From Chloroflexota bacterium (GTDB lineage Bacteria > Chloroflexota > Dehalococcoidia > UBA3495), in NCBI GenBank assembly GCA_022563275.1, contig JADFNR010000069.1, forward strand, positions 1 to 17,953: a DNA stretch of 17,953 nucleotides, written 5' to 3'. The position numbers and the translations under genes were made by a program. Under the pieces are notes generated by a model. That model searched no databases. It had not been told where the DNA came from and worked only from the letters and a program-made list of their open reading frames with translations. Of this stretch, positions 7,276-15,355 are shown in pieces (the stretch's first letter is position 1; every line of letters starts with the position of its first letter).

Positions 7276-9612
7276 TCACTCCAGGGCGTATACATGGCCG
7301 TCGTCACTGCCAAAATAGACCACGCCGTCGCTGATGACCGGAGAGGAGAACACATCGCTCTTGGTCTGGAACCGCCACCGCTCCAACCCGGTATTCGCGT
7401 CCAGACCATAAAGTCTACCGTCAAAGCTGCCGACAAATACGGTCTCTCCGGCGATGGCCGGAGAGGATTTGATCTCTCCTCCGGTTGCGAATCTCCACAG
7501 CTCCAGGCCGGAGCGCGAGTCCACCGCGTAGAGATTTCCATCATGGCTCCCCACGTAGACCGCCGTGCCGTGGAGGGCTGGGGAGGACAGTATGGAGTCT
7601 TCGGTTTGAAACCGCCATCTCAGTTCACCGGTGGCCGAATCCAAGGCGTAAAGATTGCTGTCGAAGCTTCCGAAGTAAACGGTGTCTTGGCCGAGGACCG
7701 GTGTGGAAGTCACAGCGGCTCCGGCCTTGAAATTCCACTTCTCGTTCCCTGTTTGGGCGTCCAGAGCGTATAGACGGCCGTCGTCGCTGCCGATAAAGAT
7801 CGTATCGCCATCACCGGCTGGGGAGGACCAAACTTCGTCCTTGGTCCGAAATCTCCACTTCTCCCGTCCGGTCGCGACGTCCACGGCATAGACATTCCAG
7901 TCCCAACTCCCGAAGAATGCCACCCCGTCCGTCACCAGGGGCGAAGAGAACACCCCGCCATCCGTTCGGAACCGCCACTTTTCCTGACCGCTTTTGGCGT
8001 CGACCGCATAAAGATGGTTGCCCAAACTGCCGAAATAGACCACACCGCCGGCCACGGCAGGGGAGGACTCAACCGGGCTTATTCCCATCTGCGCGCCCGT
8101 TCTCTGGATGGCCAAACTCCAGATCTCCCGGCCGGTGGCGGCGTCCACCGAATAGAAGTGCCCGTCCTCACTGCCGAAGAATAAGACCCCGTCCGACAAT
8201 GCCGGGGACGACCGTACCCCGCCGCTGGAAGCTGTCCGGTTACTGGGGGACTGGAACCTCGGACTAAGGTCCTGGACCCTGATGGTCTTCTTTTCACCGA
8301 TGGTCTCAAAATCCCACTTCACCCCACTCAACCGGTCCAAACCGACGGTGTCATAGAACCCGCTGCGGCTGGGGCCGGAGCCAAACATGGCCGCGCTCGA
8401 ACTCTCTTCGTCCGGCGCCTTGGCCTTGGCCGAGACCTCCAATGCGTAGAGAGTTCTCTCAACATCACCGAAATATACGACTCCCTGATGAACGGCCGGA
8501 GTGGAAACCACCTGGTCCGGTGTCTTGAACCGCCACAATTCCGACCCGGTCCGGGCGTTCACCGCGTAGAGATTGCCGTCATTACTGCCGAAGTAGACCA
8601 CACCATCTTCGACTGACGGGGAGGAGAAAATCTCGCCCAGGGTCCTGAATGTCCAGACGGTCCGGCCGGTCTCGCGGTCCAGGGCATATAGCTGTGCATC
8701 GCCACTACCGAAAATAACCAGGTCCTCGAAAGCGGCCGGAGAAGAGACCACCCGGGCCTGAGCGTTGAACTGCCATTCCACCTTCCCGCTGCTGGCGTCA
8801 AGGGCATATAAGAAATTATCGAAACTCCCAAAATAGACCAGGCCGTCAACCACCAAAGGAGACGATTCCACCCGTAGTCCGGTGGTGAACCGCCATGCTT
8901 CTTGGCCGGTCTCAACGTCCAAGGCGTACATACTGCCGTCGTTGCTGCCGATGTAGACCAAACCCCCAGCGACCGCCGGAGAAGAGACGGTCTCACCGCC
9001 CGTGATGTATCTCCATCTCTCGGTCCCGGTCTCGATGTCCACGGCGTAAACGTTGTCGTCACGGCTGCCGAATATGATCGTCGACCCAACGATGACCGGG
9101 TCGGTATCCACCCAGTCTCCAGTCTCGAATCTCCAGATCTCCGCCCCGGTCCGGCGGTCCAACGCGTAAAGATTCTTATCGCGGCCGCCGAAATACACTG
9201 CCCCATCCAGCGATGCCACAGTCGATTGGACGCCACCTGCGACCGGGAAATTCCATATTTGGTCTCCGGTCTCGATGGAGATTGCATAAAGGCCGGGAGT
9301 CCCAAGGTCGCCGTCGCTGCCGATGTAAACCGTGCCTTCAGCCACGCGGGGCATCGTTCTGATCTGTCCGCCGGTTTTGAACAACCACTTCAGATTCGTG
9401 TTGTAGCCGCCGAACCGCTCGGGATTGTCGAAATTGGCGGGGACGGCGGGATCGGCGGGATTGAATCGAGGCGGGGAACCGGACTGCAGAGTTTTGGTGG
9501 CGCGAGGGATGGGAGTTTGCGTGGCCGGCGTGGGCGCGCTGCTGGCGCAGGCAACAAGTAACGCTATTCCGACGGCCAGCATCGCGGTCAAGGACCGAAG
9601 GGGCTTATGCAT
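7276..9612 (-). CDS. Lipoprotein with two tandem 8-bladed PQQ-like beta-propellers
   Basis: A 778-residue surface or periplasm-side lipoprotein. The N-terminus MHKPLRSLTAMLAVGIALLVAC is a lipoprotein signal with lipobox L19-V-A-C22, followed by a Pro/Thr-rich tether to about residue 60. The rest is about 16 copies of a 40-residue repeat with consensus VYFGS-DG-LYALDA-TG-E-W-F-T-G-SSP, as in PQQ_2/BamB-like propellers. Repeats fall into two groups of eight, separated by an insert (about 395-460) after which the opening pattern (G-Y/F-T-LKW-F-T) recurs, so I infer two complete 8-bladed rings. I see no quinoprotein dehydrogenase catalytic residues or haem motif, so a binding or scaffold role is more likely than catalysis. 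The repetition shows in DNA as a roughly 120-bp period. No clear ribosome site precedes ATG 9612. Client unknown. Confidence 0.9.
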   Translation of the reverse strand: MHKPLRSLTAMLAVGIALLVACASSAPTPATQTPIPRATKTLQSGSPPRFNPADPAVPANFDNPERFGGYNTNLKWLFKTGGQIRTMPRVAEGTVYIGSDGDLGTPGLYAISIETGDQIWNFPVAGGVQSTVASLDGAVYFGGRDKNLYALDRRTGAEIWRFETGDWVDTDPVIVGSTIIFGSRDDNVYAVDIETGTERWRYITGGETVSSPAVAGGLVYIGSNDGSMYALDVETGQEAWRFTTGLRVESSPLVVDGLVYFGSFDNFLYALDASSGKVEWQFNAQARVVSSPAAFEDLVIFGSGDAQLYALDRETGRTVWTFRTLGEIFSSPSVEDGVVYFGSNDGNLYAVNARTGSELWRFKTPDQVVSTPAVHQGVVYFGDVERTLYALEVSAKAKAPDEESSSAAMFGSGPSRSGFYDTVGLDRLSGVKWDFETIGEKKTIRVQDLSPRFQSPSNRTASSGGVRSSPALSDGVLFFGSEDGHFYSVDAATGREIWSLAIQRTGAQMGISPVESSPAVAGGVVYFGSLGNHLYAVDAKSGQEKWRFRTDGGVFSSPLVTDGVAFFGSWDWNVYAVDVATGREKWRFRTKDEVWSSPAGDGDTIFIGSDDGRLYALDAQTGNEKWNFKAGAAVTSTPVLGQDTVYFGSFDSNLYALDSATGELRWRFQTEDSILSSPALHGTAVYVGSHDGNLYAVDSRSGLELWRFATGGEIKSSPAIAGETVFVGSFDGRLYGLDANTGLERWRFQTKSDVFSSPVISDGVVYFGSDDGHVYALE

Positions 9613-9833
9613 GTATAGCCATATATCACTGTCACGCCGAGAGGCGCCAGATGCCTTTAAATATGCCTAAGTGGCGCTCAAACGCCTATGCAACTTAGAT
9701 GTCGGTCTGGCCCTCCGGGTGCGCGGTGCGGCGGTTAGACCGATAAAAAGAGAGCAGACGCTGGACAGACCCCTGCCCGCCTGTTGGGTTCTGGCCCCGT
9801 TCTTTTTAGATTAGTGGCCGCATTTCCAAGAAC

Positions 9834-10352
9834 CTAAACGCCCGTCCACTCAAACGCCAGATTGGCGTAGCGGCAGAAGACGGTGCCGCCGGGGGCTGCG
9901 AGCGGACCGTTGGCGGCCAGAAGGGCGATGGTGTGCTGCTCGCCGGGGGTGGCGTCGGCGGTGATCAGCACCCGCTGGGGGACGTTGAAACCCTGGATCA
10001 CGCCCCGGTCACGGTCGCATTCGCCGTCGATCCAGATCTCACCATAATCGTCGATGCAGGTCTCGAATTGCACCCGCACTCCCTTCACCGGGTGTCCGTC
10101 CACCTCCTCAGGGAAGGTCACTTTGATCCGGTACCACATGAAGCTGAACCCGTGGGACATCCGCTCGGCCAGGTCGTGGCAGACCTCCCAGCCCGAATCG
10201 TCGTAATCGGCCAGCCGGGCCGGGCTGCCTTCGATCTGCTCCACCAGTCCCTCGTTGGGCTGGCCGGGCACGTAACCCCGGGCGTACTTCCAAGTCCCTT
10301 TGACCAGCGCCTGGCCGGCGGGGTCTCCCAGATACACGGTTACTCTTGGCAT
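9834..10352 (-). CDS. Small galactose-binding-like (GH2 N-terminal-type) beta-sandwich protein
   Basis: A 172-residue protein without signal peptide. The pattern YDDSGWEVCHDL, then FMWYRIKVTFPEEV, VRVQFETCIDDYGEIWIDGE and a final ANLAFEW resembles the sugar-binding jelly-roll domain at the N-terminus of family 2 glycoside hydrolases (consensus D-S-W ... WYR ... L-F-G-V-D-A-VW-NG). Here the domain stands alone with no catalytic barrel. ATG 10352 follows an AAGGAA ribosome site about 5 nt away. It lies 31 bp downstream of an alpha/beta hydrolase and is probably the last gene of that transcript. A role in substrate binding or as a hydrolase partner is a guess. Fold assignment is by motif resemblance only. 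Downstream, 9613-9833 holds no gene that I can see. Confidence 0.75.
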   Translation of the reverse strand: MPRVTVYLGDPAGQALVKGTWKYARGYVPGQPNEGLVEQIEGSPARLADYDDSGWEVCHDLAERMSHGFSFMWYRIKVTFPEEVDGHPVKGVRVQFETCIDDYGEIWIDGECDRDRGVIQGFNVPQRVLITADATPGEQHTIALLAANGPLAAPGGTVFCRYANLAFEWTGV

Positions 10353-10383
10353 CTTTATTCCTTCCCTTGTCCTGATTCAGTTC

Positions 10384-11169
10384 TTAGCTATCAGCGGTCA
10401 GCGGTTGGCTGTTGTCGCCTTCAAATGCCCAGTGGAAAGCTTGGGTGATCAGTTTGGTGTTGGCTTCGCCGTCGAAACGGTGGCCGCATTCGGGGGCCTC
10501 CCTCACCAGGAAGGACCTGGCGGCGAACTTCCCCATCCGCAATATCCGGGCCAGCCAGCCGGCCATGGGGTCTTCGTCTCCGTAGACCAGGTAGATGTCG
10601 CCGGTGAAGGCCGAGACGCCCTCATAGAAGGGGTCGCCCACGCTATCGTAGGTCGAGAGCAGCAGGATGCGCTTTACGCTGGTATACCGGTGGGCCACCG
10701 CCCCCACGGCTGAGCCGCCAGAGGAGAACCCCGTCAGAAAGACCGCCGGGGATTCAATTCCGCACAGTTGCTCCGCGTTCTCCAATGACCAGTCTATGGT
10801 GTGGCACAGACTCTCGATGAGCAGCTTGTTCCAACTGGCGCCCCGGTAGGAGTAAGGCTCCCATTCCAACTTGACCTGGAAGTCGGGCCGGGGGGCGTTG
10901 AAGGTGACCAGGGTGGCCAGGTCCCGCTCTTGCAGGTGCAGGCCCAGGTTTCGCCAGCGGTCCTCCCGCCCGTCCTTGAGTTCCCCGGAACCCGGCGAGT
11001 TGACCACGATCGCGCCCGAGCCGGTGGGGTAGGCCGTGATGGGGACCCCATACGGGACCATTTCTCCCGACTCGGCCTCGGTCTCCAAGAACAGTGTGGT
11101 GTCGATGGCTTCCAGAATCGGCTCCAGGCTACCCGGCGGCCAGGGGCGGCGGGCCGGCCAGGTCCGCAT
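10384..11169 (-). CDS. Alpha/beta hydrolase family protein
   Basis: A 261-residue hydrolase-fold protein. The nucleophile elbow is G147-F-S149-S-G-G, the acid is probably Asp200 in YLVYGDEDPMAG, and the base is His230 in ECGHRFDGE; VVNSPGSGE near 55-63 would supply the oxyanion strand. These define the triad, but the family is not one I can name and the substrate is unknown. The start at ATG 11169 overlaps the end of the FMN reductase gene by 41 nt, with no clear ribosome site, which suggests translational coupling; the only in-frame ATG upstream of the conserved core is this one. The last residues (QPLTADS) are encoded by a short repeat-like stretch (ACCGCTGACCGCTGATAGCT). It is followed at 31 bp by the galactose-binding-like gene. 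Confidence 0.8.
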   Translation of the reverse strand: MRTWPARRPWPPGSLEPILEAIDTTLFLETEAESGEMVPYGVPITAYPTGSGAIVVNSPGSGELKDGREDRWRNLGLHLQERDLATLVTFNAPRPDFQVKLEWEPYSYRGASWNKLLIESLCHTIDWSLENAEQLCGIESPAVFLTGFSSGGSAVGAVAHRYTSVKRILLLSTYDSVGDPFYEGVSAFTGDIYLVYGDEDPMAGWLARILRMGKFAARSFLVREAPECGHRFDGEANTKLITQAFHWAFEGDNSQPLTADS

Positions 11170-11707
11170 CGCCGGTCAGAGACCTGTGTAGGGCCACCAC
11201 CGCCCGGCCCAAAGTCTCCAACCCGGCGATGGCCTTGGGGTCGGCCAGCTTGCCGTCCTGAAAGTGCTGCGATTGCAGATAGACCTGGCCGGGAACAAGG
11301 TGGGCCCCGAACCAGGCCAGGACCGGCCGCAACTGGGTGTCCAGCGTCAGATAGTGGTGGTCGGTGGCGCCCATGCCGATGAGCCCGCAGGCCTTGCCCA
11401 TGAGCCCTTCGACTGGTATGTGGTCCAGCAGGTTCTTGAGGGCTCCCGTGAAAGACGCCCGGTAGATGGGCGTGGCGATTAGGTACATGTCCGCCGCCGT
11501 CACCTGCTCCAACACCTTCTGGGTGTCGTCTCCAAAGGCTTCGGGCGGGCGTCCGTCGGCGAAGGAAATCTGGTGGTCTCCCAGATGGAGCAGTCCTGTG
11601 CTTATCGATGGGTCATGGGCAACAGCGGCGTCAATGGCCAGTGCCAGGGCCTGATGCAGACGGCCCGGACTGGTCACCGCGCCGTGGATGCCCAATAGGG
11701 TCGGCAA
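11129..11707 (-). CDS. NAD(P)H-dependent FMN reductase (SsuE/MsuE-like)
   Basis: A 192-residue flavodoxin-fold reductase that would reduce FMN with NAD(P)H and hand FMNH2 to two-component monooxygenases. The diagnostic stretch is ATPIYRASFTGALKNLLD at about 78-95, matching the SsuE/MsuE flavin- and dimer-interface motif; GAVTSPGRLHQAL at 9-21 is the phosphate loop. The start is TTG at 11707, supported by a perfect AGGAGG (complement at 11715-11720) 7 nt upstream; no ATG lies nearby. It overlaps the downstream hydrolase gene by 41 nt and lies about 300 bp downstream of two co-directional LLM genes, which are natural FMNH2 users. The pairing is inferred from position; the reductase family is clear. 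Confidence 0.9.
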   Translation of the reverse strand: MPTLLGIHGAVTSPGRLHQALALAIDAAVAHDPSISTGLLHLGDHQISFADGRPPEAFGDDTQKVLEQVTAADMYLIATPIYRASFTGALKNLLDHIPVEGLMGKACGLIGMGATDHHYLTLDTQLRPVLAWFGAHLVPGQVYLQSQHFQDGKLADPKAIAGLETLGRAVVALHRSLTGDADLAGPPPLAAG

Positions 11708-11775
11708 TCGGTTGCCTCCTAGATATTTTCTCTAATGGTGGTTTGAGAGCTAATCGGGAGATTGGCAGAAGTCAG

Positions 11776-11979
11776 CCCCCCCTCCGACTATGTCGTGAGT
11801 CCCCCCGATATATCGGGGGACCTAACCCACCCACTCGCGAGGGAGGGGATTTTGTTTGCTGAGTTTCGCATTCCGTTGGTCCTGAGCTCCGACCGAGGTC
11901 GAGAGTCTCGACGTAGTCGGACTTGTCGGAGGAGCTTGGCTGCGGCACGTTCATGGTTCGACGGAGCTCACCACGAACG
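11776..11979. repeat. Cluster of nested palindromes, likely interspersed repeat element
   Basis: This 308-bp gap (11708-12015) holds no gene but several inverted repeats. CCCCCGATATATCGGGGG (11802-11819) is a perfect 18-bp palindrome. GTCGAGA-G-TCTCGAC (11898-11912) is a 7-bp hairpin with a 1-nt loop. CGTTCATGGT (11948-11957) pairs with ACCACGAACG (11970-11979), nine of ten positions. An outer pair, CTCCGACTATGTCG (11782-11795) and CGACGTAGTCGGAC (11909-11922), matches at 12 of 14 positions. The CGTTC-TGGT-GAGCTC-CGAACCA-GAACG type is, as I recall, a common non-coding interspersed repeat of bacterial genomes. No flanking target duplication was found. Confidence 0.5.
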
Positions 11980-12015
11980 GGTGGTGGCTCTGGTCACCAA
12001 TGGTAGGTCCGGTCA

Positions 12016-13380
12016 TTAATTCGAATTGCCAGGGTTCTTCGGGCTGGCCGTCTCAGGTTTGGCATTCCGGGAATAACGGTTCTCGGGCTTGGGCAAGCCC
12101 AGGTTTCCGCGCAGGGTGTCAGCCTCATACTCGGTGCGGAACAGGCCCCGTTCTTTCAGGATGGGCAGTACGTGGTCCACAAAATCATTGAACCCCTGGG
12201 GCAGCACGCTGGGGACCAACATGAAGCCGTCGGCCGCGCCATTTTCGAACCAGGCCTGCATGGCGTCCGCCACCTGGGTGGGCGTGCCGATGAACTCGTT
12301 CCTGGGGGTGGTGGACCTTAACGCCATCTCCCGCAGGGTCAGATTTTCGTCCTTGGCCACCTGTTTGATACGGTCGGTGGTGCTCTCCCAGCCGTTGCGG
12401 CCGAAGTCTCCCAGGTCGGGGAAAGGCCCGTCCAGGTCGTAGGGGGAGAAGTCCATGTCGTTGAAATAGCGGCCCAGGTAGTTGAGGGCGTCTTCAATGA
12501 CCACCAGGTTGGCGATCTCTTGATACTTGGCCTCGGCCTCTTCCGGGGTATCCCCAACGATGGGCGAGCAGCCAGGAAGGAGCAACACTTCGCCGGGATC
12601 GCGGCCCGCCTCTTTCGCGCGCCGCTTGATGTCTTTGTAGAACTCGGCGGCTTCGGCCATGTTTGCCTGTCCGGTGAAGATGGCGTCGGCCACCTTGGCG
12701 GCGAATGCTCTCCCCGCTTCCGAAGCACCGGCCTGGATCAACACCGGGCTGCCCTGCTTGGAGCGGGAGATATTCAGTGGGCCCTGCACCGAGTAGAACT
12801 CACCCTGGTGGTCGAGCCGGTGCATCTTGGACGGGTCGATGAATACCCCAGATTCTTTGTCACGGATGAAGGCGTCGTCCTCCCAGGAGTCCCACAACCC
12901 CTTGGCTATCTCCACAAACTCGTCGGCCATGCGGTAGCGCAGGTCATGCTGGGGGTGCTCGGGCCTGCTGTAGTTGGCGGCGGAGCCCTCCAGGGGCGAG
13001 GTGACGATGTTCCAGCCGGCGCGGCCTCCGCTAAGGTGGTCGATGGACGAGAACTGCCGCGCCACAGTGTAGGGGTCGCTGTAGGTGGTGGAAAGTGTTG
13101 CCGCCAGGCCGATCTTGGTGGTGACCATGGCCAGCGCGGCCAGCAGGGTCAGGGGTTCGAAACGGTTTAGGAAATTGGGATGGGACTTCTCGCTGATATA
13201 GAGTCCGTCGCCAAAGAACACGAAGTCCAGCTTGGCATCCTCGGCCCTGCGGGTCAGGCCCTGGTAATACTCGAGGTTCACCGCGCCGTCGGGCACTGCG
13301 CTGGGGTGACGCCACGACGCCATGTTGCCGCCGGTGCCGGAAAGGAAAACGCCCAACCGCATCTTTCGAGGTTCGGTCAT
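12016..13380 (-). CDS. NtaA/SnaA/DszA-family flavin-dependent monooxygenase
   Basis: A 454-residue monooxygenase of the nitrilotriacetate/dibenzothiophene-sulfone type, the long branch of the LLM superfamily that uses FMNH2 from a separate reductase. Motifs: [12 protein letters not shown] at the N-terminus, [19 protein letters not shown] near 44-62, [18 protein letters not shown] at 111-128 (the family hallmark), [11 protein letters not shown] in the middle, and [25 protein letters not shown] near the C-terminus. Length matches the family (440-460). ATG 13380 overlaps the TGA of the upstream LLM by 4 nt (ATGA), a classic coupled arrangement. An FMN reductase follows downstream in the same direction after a repeat-rich gap. 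A substrate with a C-N or C-S bond is typical for the family, but not determined here. Confidence 0.95.
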   Translation of the reverse strand: MTEPRKMRLGVFLSGTGGNMASWRHPSAVPDGAVNLEYYQGLTRRAEDAKLDFVFFGDGLYISEKSHPNFLNRFEPLTLLAALAMVTTKIGLAATLSTTYSDPYTVARQFSSIDHLSGGRAGWNIVTSPLEGSAANYSRPEHPQHDLRYRMADEFVEIAKGLWDSWEDDAFIRDKESGVFIDPSKMHRLDHQGEFYSVQGPLNISRSKQGSPVLIQAGASEAGRAFAAKVADAIFTGQANMAEAAEFYKDIKRRAKEAGRDPGEVLLLPGCSPIVGDTPEEAEAKYQEIANLVVIEDALNYLGRYFNDMDFSPYDLDGPFPDLGDFGRNGWESTTDRIKQVAKDENLTLREMALRSTTPRNEFIGTPTQVADAMQAWFENGAADGFMLVPSVLPQGFNDFVDHVLPILKERGLFRTEYEADTLRGNLGLPKPENRYSRNAKPETASPKNPGNSN

Positions 13381-14429
13381 GCTACCCCCCGCCCTTGGTC
13401 TACGCTGATGGCCCGGCCGGAATCGGTGAGCGCCCGACTCAACAGCTCGTAGGAACGGAGCCGCTTCCTGAAGTCATTGATGGCCGTCACCACGAATATC
13501 TCGGCAACATTATGTAATCTCTGGAGGTCTAACAACTTCTTCAAGGCAAGTTCGGGAGAGCCGTGAATCACCGGGGCGTCACGCACCACTATCTCGAATT
13601 TCCCGCCCGATTGTTTCCCAAAATTCTCGGCCGCCGCCAGGGTCCCGGTGGTCAGGGTACGGCCGCTCTCCAAGCTGATGCGGATAACTTTGATCTCGGA
13701 GGCGTACCCGGCGGCCTCGTCGGCGGAGTCGGCCACCACCACCGGCAGGGCCAGCATAGCCCGCTTGCACCCCGGACCAGCCGGGTCGAAGAGCTTGTGG
13801 TAGGTCTCGATCGCCTTGGCCATCTCCTCTTGGTCGCCGTTCAGGAAGAGGGCGAACACGTAAGGCAGGCCAAACTCGGCGGCCATCTCGGCGCTGGAGA
13901 CCGACGTCCCCAACAGGTATAGGTCAGCCGGTTCAGGAGGCCGGGGACTGGCCTTCAGCCCGTGCAACGGGTGGGCTTCGGGTAGCTCTCCGCGGAGGTA
14001 ATCGCGCAGTTCCGTTATCTTGTCGCCGATGGACCGTTCTCCGGCCACCGTCTGCTGCAGGGCCATGGTCGACTGGGGCAGCCCTCCAGGACCGCGTCCG
14101 ATGCCCAGGTCGACCCGGCCGGGGGCCAGGGACGCCAGCACATTGAAGTTCTCGGCCACCTTGTAGGGGCTGTAGTGTTGCAACATGACGCCGCCGGAGC
14201 CGACCCGGATGCGGCTGGTCTTGGCCAGCAGATGGGAGATCAAGACCTCGGGCGACGACCCCATCACCCGGTCAGAGCTGTGGTGCTCCGCCACCCAATA
14301 GCGGTGGTAGACCCAGCCGTCGGCCTTGGCCGCCAGCTCGATGGTGTGCTGGAAGGCCTGGGCGGCGTCCTCGTCCTGGTGCACCGGACTCTGGTCCAGG
14401 ATGCTAAGTGTCAGTCCGTTGGTGTTCAT
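13377..14429 (-). CDS. LLM class oxidoreductase (luciferase family group 1, MsnO8-like)
   Basis: A 350-residue luciferase-like oxidoreductase. It opens with [11 protein letters not shown] (6-16), has [12 protein letters not shown] at 41-52, [21 protein letters not shown] near 73-93 and [13 protein letters not shown] at 104-116, the set that marks the group 1 luciferase-family oxidoreductases. Length fits (about 330-350). It overlaps the following NtaA-like gene by 4 nt, so the two are translationally coupled. ATG 14429 has no obvious ribosome site upstream; an in-phase choice further downstream is not supported because [11 protein letters not shown] is the usual N-terminus. It appears to be the first gene of the minus-strand group. 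Cofactor (FMNH2) and substrate are not visible from sequence alone. Confidence 0.95.
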   Translation of the reverse strand: MNTNGLTLSILDQSPVHQDEDAAQAFQHTIELAAKADGWVYHRYWVAEHHSSDRVMGSSPEVLISHLLAKTSRIRVGSGGVMLQHYSPYKVAENFNVLASLAPGRVDLGIGRGPGGLPQSTMALQQTVAGERSIGDKITELRDYLRGELPEAHPLHGLKASPRPPEPADLYLLGTSVSSAEMAAEFGLPYVFALFLNGDQEEMAKAIETYHKLFDPAGPGCKRAMLALPVVVADSADEAAGYASEIKVIRISLESGRTLTTGTLAAAENFGKQSGGKFEIVVRDAPVIHGSPELALKKLLDLQRLHNVAEIFVVTAINDFRKRLRSYELLSRALTDSGRAISVDQGRGVA

Positions 14430-14565
14430 GTGATGATCATGTGTTGACGGTCCGGAGCCTCAGGCCCGCGTCTTAGGCATAACTCGGCCGGTGCAACAAT
14501 ATTACCCTGTTTCGCGCCCGCCGGGGGGACCCCCGCGTGACCGGTACTGGTCCATCCAGGAATAA

Positions 14566-14661
14566 ATGGCCGCTAAGAAGCAAAAGGTGAACGAATCTCT
14601 TGATCTGCTCCAAGGGAGTCGCAGAATCCTGACTCAATCGTTAGGAGATTCTTCAATCTAA
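14566..14661 (+). CDS. Possible 31-residue small protein
   Basis: ATG 14566, preceded by CCAGGAATAA (AGGA about 5 nt upstream), opens a 31-codon frame ending TAA at 14659-14661. The peptide begins MAAKKQKVNESLDLLQGSRR: a basic N-terminus followed by a possible amphipathic helix. No family is recognised. It lies alone in the 14430-14989 stretch, where I see no other convincing gene; its 3' end coincides with a small hairpin (14639-14663). Short frames like this arise by chance, so this is tentative. Confidence 0.25.
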   Translation: MAAKKQKVNESLDLLQGSRRILTQSLGDSSI

Positions 14662-14989
14662 CGGTGGCCAACTCTGCGCCGGGAAACTCATCCCGCGAAT
14701 CCATCGTAATCCATACCCTGCTGATGAGCCGCCGCCCGGCCTTTCCGTCGTTTCGGAGAATTTACCTTGCTTATAACGGCTACTTGAGCGCAAAATTGAT
14801 ATAGGCAGATCTGCATTCTTGCCGGCGCCACCGGTGCCCAAGCCGGCGTCGAAACCGCGTCTGCCGGTGATGATGGACTTCGTATGGATTCACACCGCTT
14901 TGGGCTCTGCGCCCGGGTGTTTGTGAAACGTCGCGGCTTAGTGGGATTTAGCTTCTCGGGCCTGAGAGGCAAATCGGGGGTGGATGAAA

Positions 14990-15244
14990 ATGTCCGGTCA
15001 TACCGCCGCTTGGCAAGAGTTCAACGACGCCCAACAACAGTATCATGATGCCGTGGAGCAGCAGCAACGGGTCCAAGAGCGCTTCGTGCCCCCCGGAGAA
15101 CGGAGGACACCTCACTCCCCAGTCCAACTCCCAGACCCCATCGCTCCCAAGGTGATCGAGGCATTGTCTGCCGTAGACCGCCTCGTCCAGGAGAGCAGGC
15201 AACGCTACGCCAGGGCCATCAATTCGGTCCACGCCAACCATTAA
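14990..15244 (+). CDS. Hypothetical small helical protein
   Basis: An 84-residue protein of unknown function (86 if the ATG at 14984 is used). It starts MSGHTAAWQEFNDAQQQYHD, is rich in Gln, Glu and Arg, and is predicted by eye as two amphipathic helices (about 5-30 and 52-80, the second running VIEALSAVDRLVQESRQRYARA) joined by a Pro-rich linker. No signal peptide, Cys or membrane segment. A GGGGGTGG purine tract ends 6 nt before ATG 14990, which favours that start. Codon third positions are mostly G/C, as in the real genes here. It is alone on the plus strand between two minus-strand groups, with its end 111 bp from the amidase stop. Could be a scaffold or regulator, but nothing identifies a function. 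Confidence 0.55.
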   Translation: MSGHTAAWQEFNDAQQQYHDAVEQQQRVQERFVPPGERRTPHSPVQLPDPIAPKVIEALSAVDRLVQESRQRYARAINSVHANH

Positions 15245-15355
15245 GCCCATTGGACTGACCTGATCCGGATTCCGCTGCCAGCTACCGTAACGTGCTCTCG
15301 CCGGCCCTAGACCAACGAGAATAACCAGGCGTTTGTCCGTCGAAAAACGGTTGGC

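Noticed and set aside
7276..9340. Periodic roughly 120-bp DNA repetition considered as a repeat array or CRISPR
   Set aside because: The period matches the 40-residue propeller blade in frame with one long gene; there are no short identical repeats with unique spacers.
10384..10410. ACCGCTGACCGCTGATAGCT stretch at the end of the hydrolase gene as a separate repeat feature
   Set aside because: It resembles a short dispersed repeat that has become the 3' end of the gene, but one copy in this window is not enough to call it.
11762..12019. 85-aa plus-strand frame in the repeat-rich gap
   Set aside because: It is a translation of the palindromic repeats, with no ribosome site or protein-like composition.
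14653..14972. Minus-strand frames of 62 and 94 aa in the gene-poor stretch
   Set aside because: Basic, Pro/Ser-rich sequences without motif, ribosome site or codon pattern of the neighbours.
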